DNA from: Globodera rostochiensis | Taxonomy: Eukaryota; Nematoda; Chromadorea; Rhabditida; Heteroderidae | DNA length: 64,000 nt | Reading direction: 5' to 3' | Assembly: GCA_018350325.1 (NCBI GenBank) | Contig: JAEVLN010000016.1 | Location: forward strand, 1-64,000 | Part shown: piece after piece, positions 1-12,021 of the stretch | Layout of the letters: each line of letters opens with the position of its first letter | Numbering within the stretch: position 1 is the first letter of the stretch | Translations under genes and position numbers: made by a program | Notes under the pieces: generated by a model | The model's database searches: none | Seen by the model: the letters and a program-made list of their open reading frames with translations, nothing else | Told to the model about the DNA's origin: nothing

Positions 1-360
1 CCCCCCCCCCATTCGTTAGGTTCCCCCCCCATTCGTTAGGTTCCCCCCCCCCATTCGTTAGGTTCCCCCCCCCCATTCGTTAGGTTCCCCCCCCCCCATT
101 CGTTAGGTCCCCCCCCCCCCATTCGTTAGGTTCCCCCCCCCCATTAGTTAGGTTCCCCACCCCCATTCGTTAGGTTCCCCCCCCCCATTCGTTAGGTTCC
201 CCCCCCCATTCGTTAGGTTCCCCCCCCCCATTCGTTAGGTTCCCCCCCCCCCCCATTCGTTAGGTTCCCCCCCCCCCATTCGTTAGGTTCCCCCCCCCAT
301 TCGTTAGGTTCCCCCCCCCCCCATTCGTTAGGTTCCCCCCCCCATTCGTTAGGTTCCCCA
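1..360. repeat. C-rich minisatellite, unit about 22-28 bases
   Basis: About 15 head-to-tail copies of CATTCGTTAGGTTCC followed by a C run of variable length (8-15). It begins at or before the window edge and stops directly against the first recognisable metalloprotease exon at about 361, so it probably lies in the preceding intron of that gene. One copy carries ATTAGTTAGG instead of ATTCGTTAGG. Confidence 0.95.
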
Positions 361-3300
361 CCCGGTCCATTTGATGGTGACGGAGAGAGTCCGGCACGAG
401 GCGAGGACTCATTTCGGCTGCGATCGGCTGGAAGGGGCCGAGCTGGAGAATCAGGGAGGGGACGGCACGGCGATGACCCACTGGGAGAAGAGACTGTTCG
501 AGGTTGGTGGGTGAGAGATGGCCAATTGATCAATCCGTTGGCCGTCCCCGGATCCCTGCAGGTTAGAAGCCAAAAGATGAAATTTTCAATTTTAGAACGA
601 AGCGATGACCGGCACGCACACACAGGTCTTCTCGAGAATAGAGTTTGAGTCAGAACTCTAATTTTTATTTGTGTATGGCTGTTAAGAACCCGGTGTATTC
701 CCGGATAACATTGGCATTAATGGAGGACAGCGGTTGGTATCGGGCTAATTACAGGTCGAGTCTCGTTTGGGTTTCTCAATTTAAAATAGGTAATTTAGCA
801 TTGCCGAACGTCTCCATTGGGGACACAAATTGGGCTGTTCATTTGCCATGAAAAGTTGCGGTGGATGGATTCGTGAAAAGTTGAAAAAGTCCGCGGCACC
901 ATTCGAAAGGCGCGTAATTTGTGCCCTTTTAAGGAATGAATCGACGGCGCCGTTTTGTGCGGATATAAAACACGACGGCAGCCGATCCTTGGCCACCACA
1001 CGCTGCACTGATCAGCGCGTAAGGGAAAGGGACACAGCGCCAAAATATTCAATTAATTCAAATTCGATTAATTCAAATTCGATTAATTCAAATTCGATTA
1101 ATTCAAATTCGATTAATTAAAATTCGATTAATTAAAATTCGATTAATTCAAATTCGATTAATTAAAATTTAATTAATTGAGGATTCGTTGGCATTGTGCA
1201 ATTTGGTGCCTTATAAAAGGCCGCTGCCCATTGACTACCGTAACTTTGCCCATTTGCGCGGAGTTCGCCCGGAGGGCACCAAATACTACGGTGGATCGGT
1301 GGAATTGGCCGACTTCTGCCCGTACAATCAGGTCGGTTTGGGCAGATCAAAAACTGCCCGTAGTTCTGACTACAAGATTACTGGGAACAAATAAAGGAGG
1401 AAGTCCCTTCGAAGGCATTGAAGGAATTCGAAGGCATTTTGAAGTAATTCGAATGCATTTTGAAGGAATTCGAAGGCATTTTGAAGGAATTCGAATGCAT
1501 TTTGAAGGAATTCGAATGCATTTTGAAGTAATTCGAAGTCATTTTGAAGGAATTCGAATGCATTTTGAAGTAATTCGAAGTCATTTTGAAGGAATTCGAA
1601 TGCATTTTGAAGTAATTCGAAGTCATTTTGAAGGAATTCGAATGCATTTTGAAGTAATTCGAATGCATTTTGAAGGAATTCGAATGCATTTTGAAGTAAT
1701 TCGAATGCATTTTGAAGGAATTCGAATGCATTTTGAAGTAATTCGAAGTCATTTTGAAGGAATTCGAATGCATTTTGAAGTAATTCGAAGTCATTTTGAA
1801 GGAATTCGAATGCATTTTGAAGTAATTCGAAGTCATTTTGAAGGAATTCGAATGCATTTTGAAGGAATTCGAATGCATTTTGAAGTAATTCGAAGTCATT
1901 TTGAAGGAATTCGAATGCATTTTGAAGTAATTCGAAGTCATTTTGAAGGAATTCGAATGCATTTTGAAGTAATTCGAAGTCATTTTGAAGGAATTCGAAT
2001 GCATTTTGAAGGAATTCGAATGCATTTTGAAGTAATTCGAAGTCATTTTGAAGGAATTCGAATGCATTTTGAAGTAATTCGAAGTCATTTTGAAGGAATT
2101 CGAAGTCATTTTGAAGTAATTCGAATGCATTTTGAAGTAATTCGAAGTCATTTTGAAGGAATTCGAATGCATTTTGAAGTAATTCGAAGTCATTTTGAAG
2201 GAATTCGAATGCATTTTGAAGGAATTCGAATGCATTTTGAAGTAATTCGAAGTCATTTTGAAGGAATTCGAATGCATTTTGAAGTAATTCGAAGTCATTT
2301 TGAAGGAATTCGAATGCATTTTGAAGTAATTCGAAGTCATTTTGAAGGAATTCGAATGCATTTTGAAGTAATTCGAAGTCATTTTGAAGGAATTCGAATG
2401 CATTTTGAAGTAATTCGAAGTCATTTTGAAGGAATTCGAATGCATTTTGAAGTAATTCGAAGTCATTTTGAAGGAATTCGAATGCATTTTGAAGTAATTC
2501 GAAGTCATTTTGAAGGAATTCGAATGCATTTTGAAGTAATTCGAAGTCATTTTGAAGGAATTCGAATGCATTTTGAAGTAATTCGAAGTCATTTTGAAGG
2601 AATTCGAATGCATTTTGAAGTAATTCGAAGTCATTTTGAAGGAATTCGAATGCATTTTGAAGTAATTCGAAGTCATTTTGAAGGAATTCGAATGCATTTT
2701 GAAGGAATTCGAATGCATTTTGAAGTAATTCGAAGTCATTTTGAAGGAATTCGAATGCATTTTGAAGTAATTCGAAGTCATTTTGAAGGAATTCGAATGC
2801 ATTTTGAAGTAATTCGAAGTCATTTTGAAGGAATTCGAATGCATTTTGAAGGAATTCGAATGCATTTTGAAGTAATTCGAATGCATTTTGAAGTAATTCG
2901 AAGTCATTTTGAAGGAATTCGAATGCATTTTGAAGTAATTCGAATGCATTTTGAAGGAATTCGAATGCATTTTGAAGGAATTCGAATGCATTTTGAAGTA
3001 ATTCGAATGCATTTTGAAGGAATTCGAATGCATTTTGAAGGAATTCGAATGCATTTTGAAGTAATTCGAAGTCATTTTGAAGGAATTCGAATGCATTTTG
3101 AAGTAATTCGAAGTCATTTTGAAGGAATTCGAATGCATTTTGAAGGAATTCGAATGCATTTTGAAGTAATTCGAATGCATTTTGAAGTAATTCGAAGTCA
3201 TTTTGAAGGAATTCGAATGCATTTTGAAGTAATTCGAATGCATTTTGAAGTAATTCGAAGTCATTTTGAAGGAATTCGAATGGAGGGCGATGAACTCGAC

Positions 3301-4282
3301 GGACCGGCGGGACTCGCGCTGTGAGTTGGACGGGAATGGGGCTCCCGACGCGGTAGCAAATGCGGTAAAAAAGTCTGAATGTGCCAAAATTTTTGAATTG
3401 AATTTAAAAGGTGCTTGAGACGTACGGGCACGGCTCGCAATGCTTCGATTTAGCGTCGCATTGGACGGAGCGAAAGTGCGGCAGAATTCGGACATATTCT
3501 CAGTTCATGGCCGGATGTTACGCGGTCAGCAAAACGTTTAACGCTTTTGTTGTTAGTGCCAAATTGGTCAATACGTTCACTTTGAAGTTCGTCTGCTCCG
3601 AAGGTCGCCTTCACCTTCGAGTGCACAACTCCAGCCTACTCTACACGTGCTTCCGTCCCGGGCAAACAGTTCATATCCGCAGGGTATAAATCAGTCAAAA
3701 ATTGATCGATCATAAGCCTTTTCAATTCTTTAATGATTTGACGTCAAAATTGAAACAGGGGCCCTTTGCTCGTCTTCGGATTAACGGCCTTAACCCGGGT
3801 TAAAGACAAGCAAAGCGGGCAAGTTCGGACGCTAACCCGGCGGGGGAGGGTTTCTCTTTAGAGAGAACGATTTCCGTCCCGATCAGATCGTCGACGGATG
3901 GCTTCGCGAGGGGCAAATTACATGCCCGCCTTGTGAAGAAATGTGTCCCGCCCAAGCGGACAAACTCCGACCCGAAGCTGCTGATCTTCATCTGTACGAC
4001 CCGATCATTCTTCCCACTGCCGATAACGAAGATTTGAATGATAATGATCAGCTTTTATATCCATCCTTAAATATTTCGTCCTCCTCCCCCGTCCCCACTC
4101 CGTCGTCCGTCCTTCCCTTCCGGGGATGTGTCCCCCCCTCAGAACCCCGCTTCCCCATAGGCGACGCTCTCCTGGACGAGCCCTGTTCCGCTCCGCTTTC
4201 GGTGACCATTCCAATTCGAAGTTTATTCGTTGCTTTTGTATCCACTTTTTTAATTATATTTACCACCAAAAATACCCTTTAA
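361..4282 (+). CDS. Leishmanolysin-like (invadolysin, M8) metalloprotease, C-terminal half
   Basis: Zinc endopeptidase of the leishmanolysin/invadolysin family. The HEXXH catalytic part lies before the window. Exons seen: about 361-502 (GxELENQGGxG-type segment, [10 protein letters not shown]), 687-754 ([18 protein letters not shown]), 799-1018 (GCSFAMKSC), 1182-1331 ([24 protein letters not shown]), 3272-3364 (EFEW...SRCEL), 3411-3683 ([16 protein letters not shown]) and about 3866-4282 ([11 protein letters not shown], then a Ser/Pro spacer and a hydrophobic C-terminus, [14 protein letters not shown], that could be a GPI signal or membrane anchor). The order and the cysteines follow animal LMLN. 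The junctions 754/799, 1018/1182, 1331/3272 and 3364/3411 all keep phase. A short exon between 503 and 686 is expected; a stretch near 527-562 fits but its borders are unclear. An AATAAA lies at 4419-4424. The intron 1332-3271 is almost entirely minisatellite. Confidence 0.9.
1045..1172. repeat. AT-rich 15-base tandem repeat inside an intron
   Basis: About eight copies of AATTCGATTAATTCA or a close variant fill most of the 163-base intron 1019-1181 of the metalloprotease gene. Confidence 0.9.
1408..3283. repeat. 21-base minisatellite, about 1.9 kb, with a 42-base higher order
   Basis: About 88 copies of a 21-base unit of the type TTCGAA(TG/GT)CATTTTGAAG(G/T)AA. An alternating pair gives a 42-base higher-order unit for much of the array. 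The period is a multiple of three, so long open frames run on both strands (about 700 codons each way). These frames are artefacts of the repeat, not genes. Every unit contains TTTTGAAG (like a nematode 3' splice site) and many contain GAAGTAATT (like a 5' splice site). The array fills the intron between the conserved metalloprotease exons 1182-1331 and 3272-3364. Confidence 0.97.
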
Positions 4283-4418
4283 CTTTTGTCATTTTCTTAA
4301 AAAGATAATTTTTATACATACAAAGCAGTCTCAAAGGATTTGTTGCCATTTTTGCCATTTCCATCAAATTAATTTAATTGTTTTTTTTTTGTCTTTCGTC
4401 CCGTGAGAAAAAGCAAAG

Positions 4419-4424
4419 AATAAA
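4419..4424 (+). terminator. Polyadenylation signal AATAAA, 3' of the metalloprotease gene
   Basis: Canonical AATAAA 137 bases after the stop codon of the leishmanolysin-like gene, in AT-rich sequence. Assignment by position only. Confidence 0.45.
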
Positions 4425-4853
4425 TGGTATGTATTTGGAGCATCTGATACATTACATCATAAAAAATGAAACTTTTCCACAAAAATTCAGTTCTTGCGCA
4501 AAGTCCTGCAAATTCTAAATGCAGGATTGCAGGGTTCCTGCAACAATTTTGAATTTTAATCTTGCAATAAGATCCGCAAATTTGATTTTGCCGCACTTTA
4601 GCTTTAATTGGGTGGATATGAAGCGATTGGGCGAGTTCCCTAAAGGCGCATTAGATAAAAAGCCCTCAAAAAATTCCATCAGCTCAATAATATTACCATA
4701 TTTGTGGAATTTGAGATAAAAATGCTTTGGAATTAAAACATCGGACAAATTGCCAAATAACAAAAAACGACAAATAGCATCGACCGAACGTATCCATCCG
4801 ACTGAATGCTGCAAAACGTCGTCGTTCGTTCTCATCTTCATCCAATCACTTGC

Positions 4854-5177
4854 TCAGAACCTTTTGCCCCCCAAAATTCGCGTCCACGCCTCCGTCTCAG
4901 ACGCCCCCGGGGCCATTCCGTCTCTCTTCAGCGGCGGTGGTTGGATGAGTCTCCGCTGCGAGGACCCGCCCAGAATTCCGCCGATGAAGCCGGCATTGTC
5001 CTCCGGGTCAATGAACAGTTGGGAGGCGGCACCGCCGCCGGCGCTGCCCGAAGAAGCGGGGCCAAAGCGCTGGACGGATTGGCCATCGTCGCGGAGGTCG
5101 AATTCGAAAGCGGCGGAGAGAAAAAGCAGCGGAAGGAGGAAGGAAAGAAGTCGGAGCAGGACAATTGAAGACGACAT
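4854..5177 (-). CDS. Small predicted secreted protein, possible peptide precursor
   Basis: Single open frame of 107 codons. The N-terminus is a textbook signal peptide: MSSS, then a Leu-rich core of about 18 residues ending in SAA, with likely cleavage before FEFDLRD. The mature part is Gly/Ser-rich and contains the dibasic sites RR and KR, and it ends GGKRF. This layout resembles a neuropeptide or other small secreted precursor, but no known peptide motif repeats and there is no family match I can name. It could also be the first exon of a longer gene. It lies convergent to the metalloprotease gene, with a 65-base minisatellite starting about 200 bases upstream. Confidence 0.45.
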   Translation of the reverse strand: MSSSIVLLRLLSFLLPLLFLSAAFEFDLRDDGQSVQRFGPASSGSAGGGAASQLFIDPEDNAGFIGGILGGSSQRRLIQPPPLKRDGMAPGASETEAWTRILGGKRF

Positions 5178-5384
5178 TAAGGGAGGATTGTTCCAATTTA
5201 AAAGGTCTACTGGGTCTGGACCAGACTTTCGAATGTCGCCAATCTGCTTAAATTAACATCGGAGGGAAGAACAAATGTTTCGGGTCCCATAAAAACAAAA
5301 CTGAACTCCGGATAAAAAGCAAAAAGGTTCTGAAAATGGCGACAGTAAAACTGCAGGCAGCACCAATCGTTGGGACGTGCCATT

Positions 5385-6295
5385 GGCCGGAGGGGAAGGA
5401 GTCAGTGGGGGGAGGAGCTTGAAGACGGACAGAAGACCAAAATGAATGGTGCCGGAGGGGAAGGAGTCAGTGGGGGGAGGAGCTTGAAGACGGACAGAAG
5501 ACCAAAATGAATGGTGCCGGAGGGGAAGGAGTCAGTGGGGGGAGGAGCTTGAAGACGGACAGAAGACCAAAATGAATGGTGCCGGGGGGGAAGGAGTCAG
5601 TGGGGGGAGGAGCTTGAAGACGGACAGAAGACCAAAATGAATGGTGCCGGAGGGGAAGGAGTCAGTGGGGGGAGGAGCTTGAAGACGGACAGAAGACCAA
5701 AATGAATGGTGCCGGAGGGGAAGGAGTCAGTGGGGGGAGGAGCTTGAAGACGGACAGAAGACCAAAATGAATGGTGCCGGAGGGGAAGGAGTCAGTGGGG
5801 GGAGGAGCTTGAAGACGGACAGAAGACCAAAATGAATGGTGCCGGGGGGGAAGGAGTCAGTGGGGGGAGGAGCTTGAAGACGGACAGAAGACCAAAATGA
5901 ATGGTGCCGGGGGGGAAGGAGTCAGTGGGGGGAGGAGCTTGAAGACGGACAGAAGACCAAAATGAATGGTGCCGGAGGGGAAGGAGTCAGTGGGGGGAGG
6001 AGCTTGAAGACGGACAGAAGACCAAAATGAATGGTGCCGGAGGGGAAGGAGTCAGTGGGGGGAGGAGCTTGAAGACGGACAGAAGACCAAAATGAATGGT
6101 GCCGGGGGGGAAGGAGTCAGTGGGGGGAGGAGCTTGAAGACGGACAGAAGACCAAAATGAATGGTGCCGGGGGGGAAGGAGTCAGTGGGGGGGGAGGAGC
6201 TTGAAGACGGACAGAAGACCAAAATGAATGGTGCCGGAGGGGAAGGAGTCAGTGGATGGAGGGGGTGGGGGGAGCTTGAAGACGGACAGAATGCC
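5385..6295. repeat. 65-base minisatellite, about 14 copies
   Basis: Unit of 65 bases containing GGAAGGAGTCAGTGGGG and AGCTTGAAGACGGACAG. Copies are nearly identical; the main variation is GGAGGGG versus GGGGGGG and, in the last copies, G-run length and small insertions. The reverse strand reads as Pro/Ser-rich open frames, which I regard as non-coding. Confidence 0.96.
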
Positions 6296-6299
6296 AAAA

Positions 6300-7868
6300 A
6301 CCAAACGGAGCAAAAGTAAAAGGTGCAATAGGAGGGGAGGGCGGGGGAGGCTATGGAGAAGAAATTTGTGCGTTTTCATTAATTTAATTTGCTTAGAGTC
6401 CTTTCCAATAACAATGAAATGACCTATCGAAAGAGCGTTCTCAGATCGTCCAATGGGCGTTAAAATGTGTTTATCCGTCTCCAATTTCTCACCAAATGAA
6501 AAAATGGTGCAAAAAACAAAAATAAAAGAAATCCGATGCCCTGAAGCAATGGCACCCCAAAGGGAATGTTCTTTGGCACATTTGGAGGGATTCATCGCCC
6601 GCCCGCCCGCCCACTTTTGCCCGTGTGGAATGAATTGGGTTGCGAACGGATATTTGTCTGCACAAAAATGAAAATTAACTGTCGAAAGAATAATTCCGAC
6701 GGGCATTCTAAAGGGGGGGGGGGGAATTTTGATTAGGGGGGGGGGGGGGAATTTGCCGAAGAAAATTGGGGGGGGGGGCACTGACAGACAAAGACGACAG
6801 ACGGCAAAGCGCGTGTGGCCATGGAAAGGCCAAGGTTAATTGCAAGTCAATTCGACTCCCAGACGGCGGGTGCCATTTGCTGCAAAATGCCAGGAAAATA
6901 TCTTTCAGTCCCAAAACTCCAATCGCTTAAAACATTTTTAATATGTTTCTTAGGCGCTGAAAACGAATTGCAACTCAAATTTAGTGCGCTCACCTTTAAA
7001 TCGAGTATTTTGAACTGGATTAGGTTGCGCCGGTATTTGAGTCCCCAGAGAAAGGGACACTTCAGTACCAACACCTAAGCGGTGCCCGATATTAGAAATT
7101 GCCAAAATACGACGCGAAGGTCAAAATATTTGAAAAGCATGTGAGGGGCCCATGCCAAATGAATGGGATGGAGGGGAGTGCCGTGCCGGATGAGTAATGT
7201 GCTGGCATTTTGGCGTTTTTGGGAATTTGCGTTCGTCGTCCATCCCATAAATTCGTCCGTCCGCACTCCATTTTTGGCCGTTTACGTTCAAAACATAATT
7301 AATTTTGGCTGGAGAACATACGAATGAAATTCTAAAGACGGTCAAATTTGAAAAAGTAGCGAAAATTGTGAGGGGGGGGGGCTTTGGACTGAACGAACGG
7401 CGAACAAAATGTGCGGGAAGTTGTCCCACGGCTTACATTATTTACGCTGAATTGATAATAATGCAATTACCTCGTCACCAACGCACTTTCCTCGAAGGCA
7501 TAATTTGTGCCAATTCAATTGGCAGACGACAAAAACAACGAAAATTGATTTGCCAATTATTTTTTAGATTTAAGGAAGCAAAATGTTCGGACTTTTCTCT
7601 TTTTTCGATTTTTTTTGGACGTAAAGGAAATAATCAAAAAAATTTTGCGGACGAAGCTTTTCGCCGACAATCGTCCGATCGGCGGAATGATGGGACGGAT
7701 TATTTGATTGTTGGGCGTTGTGTTATGGGATTATTGGGGGGGGGGGGGGACTCAACGAACTTTTCTACAAAAGAACAACGCAAAATTGTCGCCCATTCAT
7801 TTTATTCGTTTTTTCATATTTTGTAAATTCAGCAAAATTACAAATTAGGAAATAAACTCCAAAAAATC
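6300..7868. other. Intergenic stretch without a supported gene
   Basis: Mixed sequence with G runs at 6713-6780 and about 7370. Several open frames of 60-170 codons exist but have low-complexity or erratic composition and no splice context or family motif. I see no convincing exon here. Confidence 0.5.
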
Positions 7869-10122
7869 ATGCAAAAATATACAAAGCGCGTGTTTGCGAT
7901 GGATGAACGCGAGTTGCGGGCCGTGTTGGCATTGCTAAAGGGAAGGGAGCTGGCCGAGGCGGACAAGCCAACGATGCAAGAGGAACTCGTTGGATGGTAA
8001 GGAATCCGAAACCCAAAACGAAATCCCATTAGGGGAAAGTCATTAACACCCTTACAAATTAGGGGAAAGTCATTAACACCCTTACAAATTAGAGGAAAGT
8101 CATTAACACCCTTACAAATTAGGGGAAAGTCATTAACACCCTTACAAATTAGGGGAAAGTCATTAACACCCTTACAAATTAGGGGAAAGTCATTAACACC
8201 CTTACAAATTAGGGGAAAGTCATTAACACCCTTACAAATTAGGGGAAAGTCATTAACACCCTTTAAATTAGGGGAAAGTCATTAACACCCTTACAAATTA
8301 GGGGAAAGTCATTAACACCCTTACAAATTAGGGGAAAGTCATTAACACCCTTACAAATTAGGGGAAAGTCATTAACACCCTTACAAATTAGGGGAAAGTC
8401 ATTAACACCCTTACAAATTAGGGGAAAGTCATTAACACCCTTACAAATTAGGGGAAAGTCATTAACACCCTTACAAATTAGGGGAAAGTCATTAACACCC
8501 TTTAAATTAGGGGAAAGTCATTAACACCCTTACAAATTAGAGGAAAGTCATTAACACCCTTACAAATTAGGGGAAAGTCATTAACACCCTTACAAATTAG
8601 GGGAAAGTCATTAACACCCTTACAAATTAGGGGAAAGTCATTAACACCCTTTAAATTAGGGGAAAGTCATTAACACCCTTACAAATTAGAGGAAAGTCAT
8701 TAACACCCTTACAAATTAGGGGAAAGTCATTAACACCCTTACAAATTAGGGGAAAGTCATTAACACCCTTACAAATTAGAGGAAAGTCATTAACACCCTT
8801 ACAAATTAGGGGAAAGTCATTAACACCCTTACAAATTAGGGGAAAGTCATTAACACCCTTACAAATTAGGGGAAAGTCATTAACACCCTTACAAATTAGG
8901 GGAAAGTCATTAACACCCTTACAAATTAGGGGAAAGTCATTAACACCCTTTAAATTAGGGGAAAGTCATTAACACCCTTACAAATTAGAGGAAAGTCATT
9001 AACACCCTTACAAATTAGGGGAAAGTCATTAACACCCTTACAAATTAGGGGAAAGTCATTAACACCCTTACAAATTAGGGGAAAGTCATTAACACCCTTA
9101 CAAATTAGAGGAAAGTCATTAACACCCTTACAAATTAGGGGAAAGTCATTAACACCCTTACAAATTAGGGGAAAGTCATTAACACCCTTACAAATTAGGG
9201 GAAAGTCATTAACACCTTTAGGGGAATTCATTAACGGGTGAGGAAAGGAATGCGTGCCCGGGGGGGGGGGATGGACGCCCGTAACAGAAACATGTCGTGA
9301 CGTCCAGCAATTTTTGTTTTGTTTCGCACTCCCGAAGGCCCCAAAGCAAATTGTGAATTTTGAAACCAAAAATGAACTTTGGTCACAGATAAATTCCCTT
9401 ACGCCCTTACCCAGTTCTGCTGGTTATGTTTCACGTTTTGGGCAATACATTTGAATCCAAACATTTGGATTGCATGGCACTTTCAAACTTAAAACTTGCC
9501 ATTTCTGGCCCTTTTGATGCGTCATAAATGCCATTTGAGGTTACTCAATGAGGGGCTGACGGCACGTCACGAATTTGTGCTGTTCAAAGATGACGGGGGA
9601 GGGGGCACAGGGGCTGAGGTGTGGCAACAGAGCGGAAGGCGGAGGTGCGGATGTTGTGGCGGAAAGGGAGCAACTCTGCCGGAGAGTGTGGGGGATGGGG
9701 ACGGAGGAGGTGGGTGGGGGGGGAGGGGAGGGGAAAGAAATGCCATGTCATACCGTACTTATATGGAAGGAAATGGGGGGGGGGGCACACTGTACTTTAA
9801 ACAAGGCACACAAAAAGTACGGAGAATTACGGTCACTTTTAAGCAATTGGGAAACCTTTTTGTAAATTATGCGCCTTACTCTTTGTTATAAAAATGGTCA
9901 AAAACGAAATTTTTTAAAGCCAAAAAAATACTAAGGTATCGCAACTTCGCAACGCCGTCGTTGTTCATCTTCCGATCGTTCTGCTCCGTCTCGCCCGCCG
10001 CCCCCTCTTCGACGTCAGCAGAACAAAGTGATCGACTCGACACCAATTCCACCAAAAAGAGTCATTTTGGTGCAGCCAATGCCGGGGCAAACAGAAAAAG
10101 GTACCGAAACTTTGACCTTTGA
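7869..10122 (+). CDS. Tentative two-exon small protein of unknown function
   Basis: Exon 1 is 7869-7996. It starts MQKYTKRVFAMDE and continues through a charged, helix-like stretch (ERELRAVLALLKGRELAEA) to a strong GTAAGG donor. It looks coding: charged, Leu/Ala heptad-like, with no low complexity. A candidate exon 2 is 9936-10122 after CTAAG. It keeps phase (TG+G makes Trp), gives a Ser-rich basic tail and stops with TGA at 10120-10122, for about 104 residues in all. The intron would hold the whole 30-base minisatellite 8023-9226 plus a G-rich stretch. A different exon 2, using another frame of 9936-10100 (Arg/Pro/Gln-rich), is also open, so the 3' part is uncertain. No family recognised. 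Confidence 0.35.
8023..9226. repeat. 30-base minisatellite, about 40 copies
   Basis: Unit AGGGGAAAGTCATTAACACC followed by CTTACAAATT, 30 bases. Variants are AGAGG for AGGGG and a copy one base shorter (CTTTAAATT) that recurs every 8-10 units, suggesting block duplication. Starts about 25 bases after the exon ending at 7996. Confidence 0.97.
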
Positions 10123-12021
10123 ACAGCGATGCCATCACCAAAACCCAAAAACGTGGCGATTATTAAAGTCTTTAATTTAATGTAAAATTGCTCGAAAAAG
10201 AGCAAATTTGGTTGAGAAAGATTGAAAGAAAGTCCATCGAGGCTATATGGCAACTTGCCTTTAAAGAGACCTCAAATTGGGGCGGACATTTCTCGCATAA
10301 ATGTCGTTACAATGCTCGGCTTAAGTAAATATTAAAAAGTACTTCAAAAAAATTCAAAAGTATTTATAAAAAATAAAAATATGTAACTCAATTTGACGGA
10401 ATGAGACTTCCCTTTTTTGTCCCAATTTTTGTCGCTTTTGGCTTATTTGTTAGCGACTTCGTTGAAGCGAAAAGATTTTTGGTGGCAAGAAATGTTTTAA
10501 TTATCGCCGCAACTCATTAGACTCTCACAAATCAAACTCAATCAATCACAAGTATTGATTGAATGTTTATTTGTTGGTCTAATTACCTAATTTGTAAGAA
10601 GTGGTCATCAAAAAGCAGCAGCAGCAGCAGACGCCGTCCCACCAACGGGGGCAGTGTTGCGTGGAGTGCGGGTGGGCGAGCAGCAGGTCAATGCATGCGA
10701 CGACTCGCATTCCCTTAAGGCAATTTTTCGTTGATTTGCTCTCAACAATGAAATGAACTGCTGAAGTGATGTGGCTGTCGGTCACAACTAAACCAACCAA
10801 TCAAAAGCATATTTTGTTCATAAGTCATCACATAAATTCAATGGAAATTCGGAGGACTGAAATGCCTTCGGTGAGTTACCCCCGCCCTCTTTTTGCTGGA
10901 GGCATTTACTGCCGGCGGAAGTTTTTGCTTTTCATAATTTGTGGTTTTGGTATTTTACGCTATTTTCATTTACCTAATTGTTATTCTTTCGTGCCAATTA
11001 GCCAAATACAATAGGCTGGATGGAATTACAATTGGCTGTTTTATTCAAATTTAATGCCAACATTACCAAACCGTGGCATTATGCATATAAAAGTGCCGTC
11101 CATGCGTGCCATGCCTTTCCTATTAGAAGTTCCATTGGGTGGCCTTACCCATTTTGTCCTTATTCAAAAATGCGGCATTTTTCTCCCAAAAAGGCTGCTA
11201 TGTCATTGTCCAAATCGCCGAATAAAGTGACAAATGTTGAAATTAATAATATTTTTTTGTCATTTCTTTCAAAAACAATAAATGGTAATAAATATCCCTT
11301 TTTTACCCACCCAATTCAGTGCAAAGCAAACGCAAATTCCGTCCGTCCGTCCCATCATCTCAGCCCCCGGGGGCCGAAGCCCTTTGCCCCATTATCCGCG
11401 CCCATGCAAATCCATTAAACAGTCATTTCTTCCCTAATCTTTTGCCCCTTTCCCCTGAATAAATTGGTGCCGTGGGCGGAGAGTGCCAAAGGCGGCGGGG
11501 GGGGGGGAAAGCTCTTAATGCGAATTTTAGACAAAGAGTGGCGGATTGTTTTATTGTTTGCATATGCTTCAGTTTTTCGTCGTTTTTAAGCATTTAAATT
11601 TTATCTTTTATTTAATTTGAATTTGCCTGTAAAAAGCCCCCGGGGGAATTCCCACGGGAAAGTGCCAATTTCCCCTCGGCACGCTTTTCTTTCCTCCCGG
11701 CCGACTGGCAATATTACCCTTGCGTATCTCCCTCCACTTTTATGTACACTTTGCTTGAATCAATCGCCGTAAATTGTTTCCTCCAATCACTCCATTCCCG
11801 ACGGGTCAAATAAAGATTAGGGCTTTGTTTTTCTCATTTTGGACTTTGTTCTCGCCGCCCATTAACGTAAATTGGCATCCGAATGCGGAATTAGGCAATG
11901 TCAATTGAATTTGTTCAATTGAAATCGGCCAACATTTCTTCCCATTCGGCCATTGTCAGTTGTACTGGCAAAAAGGTGAAGTTTGCTTTTTATTGAAGCT
12001 CGAGACAAAACCTTTCGAATT
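9227..12021. other. Non-repetitive stretch with little support for genes
   Basis: Apart from the tentative exon at 9936-10122 there is nothing I can support. G runs occur at about 9259 and 9775. A short AGC/CAG run lies near 10616. From 10250 to 12000 the DNA is AT-rich with only short, unconvincing open frames. The 5' end of the downstream GPCR gene probably lies in 11850-12021. Confidence 0.5.

Noticed and set aside
1177..3495. Two overlapping open frames of over 700 codons on opposite strands
   Set aside because: Both are made by a stop-free 21-base repeat. Conserved metalloprotease exons on either side show the region is an intron.
7305..7826. 173-codon + frame
   Set aside because: Erratic composition, a poly-G-encoded Gly run, no homologous motif and no splice context.
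8023..9226. CRISPR-like regularity of the 30-base repeat
   Set aside because: No unique spacers; copies are directly adjacent and the genome is eukaryotic.
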